Below are positions 60,460 to 64,000 of a DNA stretch of 64,000 nucleotides, in pieces. The notes below the pieces were generated by a model. It searched no databases. It had not been told where the DNA came from and worked only from the letters and a program-made list of their open reading frames with translations. The stretch covers positions 2,170,001 through 2,234,000 of the forward strand of contig NZ_CP025030.1 in NCBI RefSeq assembly GCF_002812705.1, written 5' to 3'. The DNA is from Achromobacter spanius. GTDB taxonomy: Bacteria > Pseudomonadota > Gammaproteobacteria > Burkholderiales > Burkholderiaceae_B. A program made the translations under genes and the position numbers. Numbering within the stretch: the first letter of the stretch is position 1; each line of letters starts with the position of its first letter.

Positions 60460-61314
60460 TTATCCAGCGGTGTCGCGGTCCATCGATCGCAGCGCCTTCG
60501 GGATGCGGTAGCGCTTGCCGTCAAACGAAAGCGTGTGGCGGGTCTTGCCTTGCTTGATGGTTTGTTCAACGCAGCCGCCTTGCTGCACCGCGGCGCGGCT
60601 GGCCGAGTGGGATTCGGTGGCTATCAGGTTGCGGTAGCCACGGCGTTGCGCGTCGCCTACCGCCAGGCTGACGGCGCTTTCCGAGAATTCGCCCGCGCAG
60701 GTGGTGTCCCATACGCCGGATGAGCGATTGACGGCCATGCCATCCAGCACCAGGCGCAATTCGTTTTCGTGCACGGTGAACAGGCGCAAGCTGGTTTCGT
60801 CGAAGGGGTTGGCGCGCGAGGCGCCCTCGCGTTCGATTCGGATGCCGAAGGCGCGCTGGCTGGCCGCCACGTCATAGCGCGCCGTGTCGAAGGCCAGCCC
60901 GGCGATGCGCACGGCGTCGTCCGACATCAGGCCCTCCAGCCTGGCTCGTTGGCGCACTTGCAGCGTCTTCTTGTCCAGCACCAGTACATCCAGGTCGCCG
61001 ACGTGGCCGTTCTCGGGGTCGGGCGTGTCCTGCATCAAGGGCACCGCCACCAGCAACAGGTCCGGATTGGCGGGCCAGGCCTTGCAGGCCACGGCAAACG
61101 GCGCGCCGACGTCGGCATCGGAAAACGTGACGATGGCGTGTCCTTCCGCAAGGCGGATGCGGCCTTGGGCGTCGGGCTTGTCGGTGTTGTTGTAGACGGC
61201 GCGCACGATGCCGGCCGCCTCGGGGCAGGGGCCGCTGGCGGCTTGCGCGGCGCCGCAAGCCAGCAGGGCGGACAGGGTCAGGGCGCCGGTCAACAGCGAA
61301 TAGGGACGGAACAT
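60460..61314 (-). CDS. Hypothetical periplasmic protein
   Basis: The 284-residue precursor has a signal peptide, MFRPYSLLTGALTLSALLAC, cleaved around AQA-ASG (a Cys at residue 20 is not in a full lipobox). The mature part has no domain I recognise. It includes PDLLLVAVPLMQDTPDPENG and a C-terminal QGKTRHTLSFDGKRYRIPKA stretch. A few cysteines could form disulfides. It stands alone between the sigma-54 activator (same strand) and the Bug receptor operon. Confidence 0.7.
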   Translation of the reverse strand: MFRPYSLLTGALTLSALLACGAAQAASGPCPEAAGIVRAVYNNTDKPDAQGRIRLAEGHAIVTFSDADVGAPFAVACKAWPANPDLLLVAVPLMQDTPDPENGHVGDLDVLVLDKKTLQVRQRARLEGLMSDDAVRIAGLAFDTARYDVAASQRAFGIRIEREGASRANPFDETSLRLFTVHENELRLVLDGMAVNRSSGVWDTTCAGEFSESAVSLAVGDAQRRGYRNLIATESHSASRAAVQQGGCVEQTIKQGKTRHTLSFDGKRYRIPKALRSMDRDTAG

Positions 61315-61401
61315 GGCGAGCGGGCGGAGGGGAAGAAGTCCGAATTCTAATCAGGCCTTTGCGCGGCTGCGCGCCCCTTCGCTACCGCCCGCTACAGATC
61401 G

Positions 61402-62385
61402 CTACAGGTCCACCCGGACCTTGCCTGCCTGCACCAGTCCGGCCACGTCGCGGATCTCGGCCAGCAGCGATTGTTGCAACTGCGCGGGTGTGCCGCCCGT
61501 GGGGGCAAAACCCTGTTCGGCGAGCTTGGCGCGCACGGACTCGGTTTGCAGGGCGCGGTTGATGCCCTGGTTCAAGGCGGCGATGGTGGCTTCGGGCGTG
61601 CCGGCCGCGCAATACGTGCCGAACTGGATCTGCGCGTCAAAGCCGGCGTAACCGCTTTCGGCGACCGTGGGAATGTCGGGATACTTCGGCAGCCGTTCGC
61701 GGCTGGTCGCGGCCAGCACGCGCAGCCGCCCGCTCTTCAAATACGGTTCGACGGCCGCCACGGTGGCCACCACCACCTGAATCTGGCCGCCCAGCAGGTC
61801 CGTCATCATCGGGCCCGTGCCCCGATACGGCACGTGCAGCATGTCGATGCCGCACGCGGCTTGAAGCAGTTCGGTCGCCAGGTGCTGCGGCGTGGCGTTG
61901 CCGGGCGATCCGAAGGTCAAGCCCTTGGGTTCGCGCTTGGCCCGTGCGACAAGGTCGGCCAGGTTCTTCGCGGGCACGTCGGCGTTGACGGCCACCATGT
62001 ACGGGGAACGCGCGATGGGGCAGACGGGCGCCAGTTGCTTGAGCACCTCTTCCGGTGGCCGCGCGTAATAGCGCACCGACGGCACCAGCCCCGCAAACAG
62101 CAGCACGCTGCCATCCTTGGCGCCGTTGGCGGTGTAGTCGGCGCCCAGCATGCCGCTGGCGCCCGGCTTGTTTTCCACCACGACGGGGCGGTCCAGCGCC
62201 CCTTCCAGCGTGGCGGCGACAACGCGGCCCAGCACGTCGGTGCCACCGCCCGGCGGAAAAGGCACGATGACGCGCAGCGGCGCCTCGCGCGCGGCGGCAT
62301 TGCGGCCCAGCGACAGGCCCAGCGACGCGGCCAGCGGCGTCGTTGCGCCCAGGGCCAGTTGCTTCAAAACGGTTCTGCGATTCAT
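61402..62385 (-). CDS. Bug/TctC-family periplasmic receptor
   Basis: The 327-residue precursor has a twin-arginine-like leader, MNRRTVLKQLALGATTPLAA. The mature start PLRVIVPFPPGGGTDVLGRV and ENKPGASGMLGADYTA are Bug marks. VPYRGTGPMMTDLLGGQIQV is the ligand-pocket segment. It follows the hydrolase gene by 64 bases and should bind the carboxylate handled by the DUF1185 and hydrolase proteins. No membrane partner is encoded nearby. Confidence 0.9.
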   Translation of the reverse strand: MNRRTVLKQLALGATTPLAASLGLSLGRNAAAREAPLRVIVPFPPGGGTDVLGRVVAATLEGALDRPVVVENKPGASGMLGADYTANGAKDGSVLLFAGLVPSVRYYARPPEEVLKQLAPVCPIARSPYMVAVNADVPAKNLADLVARAKREPKGLTFGSPGNATPQHLATELLQAACGIDMLHVPYRGTGPMMTDLLGGQIQVVVATVAAVEPYLKSGRLRVLAATSRERLPKYPDIPTVAESGYAGFDAQIQFGTYCAAGTPEATIAALNQGINRALQTESVRAKLAEQGFAPTGGTPAQLQQSLLAEIRDVAGLVQAGKVRVDL

Positions 62386-62449
62386 GCGCTTGTCTCCTTC
62401 TGCGCCCGTTATCGGGGCGTGGGCCGATCACCTCTGTCTGGCGGGCGAT

Positions 62450-63304
62450 TCAGCGGGGGGCTGCTGGTCGGAAATAGGCTGTGGGCTCTGGGCCATTCGG
62501 CCCCCCGGGCATGCCGCCCGCCAGCGCCTCCGACGGCGCGCTCGGCAATAAAAACGCATGCAGGGCCGAGGCAAGTGCCTCGGGGGCTTCCACCGGCAGC
62601 ATATGCCGCTGGCCGTCCACCACGCGCACCCGGGCGTCAGGCAGCGCCCGCGCCAGCGCGCGCGTCATGCGGGGCGTCGACCCGACGTCCTGGTCTCCCG
62701 TCATTACCAGCGTCGGACAAGAAATGTCGGGCGCGGCTTGCGCCAGCAGCGTGTCGCCGTGCGCGAACAAGCGATAGGCCGCCAGGAAGTCGGCGCGGTT
62801 GTTGCGAAGCAGGCGGTGGCCGATGGCTGCAATACGCGCTGGGCGTGCAGCCTCGAATGCGGGCGTGAACCAGCGTTGCAGCGACACCGCCGCCGCCGCG
62901 CCCACGTCCTGCGTGGCCGCCGCCTCCAGACGGGTCATTACGGCTCGGACTTCTTCGGGCGTGCGGTGGAACACCGTGCTCAACAGCACCAGCCGGGTCA
63001 CGCGTTGGGGCCTGGCGGCGGCATAGGCGCCCGCGATCAAGCCGCCCATCGAATAGCCCAGCACGTTCGCTTCGCCCCAGCCGGCCGCGTCCAGCTCGGC
63101 GTCCAGTTGCGCAATAAACCGCGGCATCTCCGCGGCCCCTTGAAGGCCCGGCGCCGCGCCATGGCCCAGCAGGTCGTAGCGCAGCACGTCAAAGCGGGCC
63201 TCCAGCAGCGGGGCCACATCATCCCAAAGCGTGTGATCCAAGCCCACGCCGTGCAGCAGCACCAGCGGTGCGCCACGGCCGGATCGATGGCGTGGCGTGC
63301 TCAT
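62450..63304 (-). CDS. Alpha/beta hydrolase (3-oxoadipate enol-lactonase-like)
   Basis: The 284-residue protein has VLLHGVGLDHTLWDDVAPLL, the oxyanion and cap region, and the nucleophile elbow LGYSMGGLIAGAYA (GxSxG). The catalytic Asp lies in MTGDQDVGSTPRMT and the His near VDGQRHMLPVEAPE. The order and motif forms resemble PcaD-type enol-lactonases. It overlaps the DUF1185 gene by four bases, so the two are coupled. Substrate unknown. Confidence 0.87.
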   Translation of the reverse strand: MSTPRHRSGRGAPLVLLHGVGLDHTLWDDVAPLLEARFDVLRYDLLGHGAAPGLQGAAEMPRFIAQLDAELDAAGWGEANVLGYSMGGLIAGAYAAARPQRVTRLVLLSTVFHRTPEEVRAVMTRLEAAATQDVGAAAAVSLQRWFTPAFEAARPARIAAIGHRLLRNNRADFLAAYRLFAHGDTLLAQAAPDISCPTLVMTGDQDVGSTPRMTRALARALPDARVRVVDGQRHMLPVEAPEALASALHAFLLPSAPSEALAGGMPGGPNGPEPTAYFRPAAPR

Positions 63305-63894
63305 TTCGACTGCGCCTCTTGCGCCAATTCCTGCAAGTCGGAATAGCGGTTGCCGATGCGGTGATGCGGCCTGCCGGACGTTGCCGCGCCCAGCGCAATG
63401 ACGATTTCGTCCGGCGCGGGGGCGTCGTTGATGTTGGTCTGCACGGTCAGGTAGTGTGAACGCAGTCCTTCGTCCTCTTTGTGCATCAAGGGCACGGAAA
63501 TGACGCAGCCCGGGCCGCCGCGCGTGTTGGTGAAAGCCAGGTAGCTGGTGCCGCCCACGGCATTGCGGTAGGCATTGCCAAAGCGCAGTGTGTGGATCAG
63601 CGCGGACGCATGCTCGACTTCACCCGACGTGCCCACCACGGCAGCCTTGCCGTAGGCTTCGATCTGGTCGGCCGACCCGGCCTGCCGCAGTATTTCGGCC
63701 ACCAGCAGTTCGCCCAACGGCGGGGCATTTTCCAGGATCTGCGGACGCAGGTCTTCCTGGAACGGCAAGCCCGCCCACGGATTACGGATCACGGCGGCGG
63801 CCACGATCATGACCAAGGGCCGCTCTGCCGGCTTGCCGCCTTCGATGCAGGTCTTTTCGACGTAACTGATGATCTTGCGCACTTGCAGGGCCAT
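63301..63894 (-). CDS. DUF1185 (amino acid synthesis) family protein
   Basis: The 197-residue protein starts at the ATG at 63894 (MALQVRKIISYVEKTCIEGG). It shows family regions RPLVMIVAAAVIRNPWAGLP, KAAVVGTSGEVEHASALIHT and SGRPHHRIGNRYSDLQELAQ. The family occurs beside hydrolases and Bug receptors in catabolic operons; its reaction is not established. It is the first gene of the operon, with a palindromic operator about 75 bases upstream. Confidence 0.85.
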   Translation of the reverse strand: MALQVRKIISYVEKTCIEGGKPAERPLVMIVAAAVIRNPWAGLPFQEDLRPQILENAPPLGELLVAEILRQAGSADQIEAYGKAAVVGTSGEVEHASALIHTLRFGNAYRNAVGGTSYLAFTNTRGGPGCVISVPLMHKEDEGLRSHYLTVQTNINDAPAPDEIVIALGAATSGRPHHRIGNRYSDLQELAQEAQSK

Positions 63895-63963
63895 TTGATT
63901 GCTCCAACGCATAAGGCTGATGATGAGCCCATTGTTCATGCCCAGAGCAAATTTTGACAATCC

Positions 63964-63983
63964 AAATTAACTCAAGTTAATTT
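63964..63983. promoter_or_regulatory. Palindromic operator upstream of the DUF1185 operon
   Basis: AAATTAACT (63964-63972) and AGTTAATTT (63975-63983) are perfect inverted arms around CA. The dyad lies about 70-90 bases upstream of the DUF1185 start, in the promoter region. The regulator is probably encoded beyond the right edge of the window. Confidence 0.6.
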
Positions 63984-64000
63984 CGGAAAACCTGAAGCCA

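Noticed and set aside
1..64000. CRISPR arrays, tRNA/rRNA genes, prophage or conjugation modules
   Set aside because: No regularly spaced repeats, no cloverleaf or rRNA-like segment and no phage structural or transfer gene was seen.

Overview
The window is a GC-rich chromosomal segment. It has several solo Bug/TctC-type solute receptors, an AcnD-PrpF pair, a PrlF-YhaV module and dense catabolic operons, each with its own LysR, GntR, IclR, Crp-like or sigma-54 regulator. This looks like a metabolically versatile betaproteobacterium of the Alcaligenaceae (Achromobacter/Bordetella type). That placement is inferred from gene content and protein style; no rRNA or tRNA gene is visible.

Left part, 1-14.1 kb, looks acquired and mosaic. 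A minus-strand operon (7.7 kb to beyond the left edge) encodes a polar amino-acid ABC importer and four enzymes that together make a trans-4-hydroxyproline pathway: epimerase, D-hydroxyproline oxidase, a deaminase of the DapA family and an aldehyde dehydrogenase. One permease gene has an in-frame TAG. A decayed IS66 transposase remnant follows, then a less GC-rich block: hipBA with a repeated operator array, a single-pass hypothetical protein, and an accessory trpB-trpA-EamA exporter cassette. A fragment of an EF-hand gene lies at the right edge of this block.

Middle part. 14.1-18.0 kb: a Crp-like regulator divergent from an orphan branched-chain-type binding protein, a beta-keto acid cleavage enzyme and an SDR dehydrogenase. 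18.0-29.2 kb: a catabolic cluster that I cannot assign to a known pathway. It holds a flavin monooxygenase, a PotABCD-like importer split into two blocks, a quinone oxidoreductase, a GST, a type II dehydroquinase-like protein lacking the catalytic arginine, a D-2-hydroxyacid dehydrogenase, RidA, DUF1028 and LysR. 29.3-33.1 kb: two exported enzymes, a PAP2 phosphatase lipoprotein with an autotransporter-type repeat and a lyase of the argininosuccinate lyase superfamily. 33.1-35.6 kb: a divergent LysR/MFS pair. 35.6-41.5 kb: a putrescine-type operon with a Tat-signal PuuB-like oxidase, DUF805, a cache protein, GntR, a double SnoaL protein and an aminobutyraldehyde-type dehydrogenase.

Right part. 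41.7-48.3 kb: an acyl-CoA operon (Bug receptor, type III CoA-transferase, MaoC-like dehydratase, CoA ligase) divergent from IclR and a thioesterase. 48.3-50.2 kb: an SSS symporter with a 40-residue membrane partner. 50.2-50.7 kb: a gene-free stretch with many stem-loops. 50.7-51.55 kb: prlF-yhaV under a perfect 20-bp palindrome. 51.6-56.2 kb: prpF-acnD-GntR. 56.3-60.4 kb: an NTF2-FMO fusion preceded by a consensus sigma-54 promoter and inverted-repeat activator sites, next to an AcoR-like sigma-54 activator. 60.5-63.9 kb: a hypothetical periplasmic protein, then an operon of DUF1185, alpha/beta hydrolase and a Bug receptor with a palindromic operator at the right edge.
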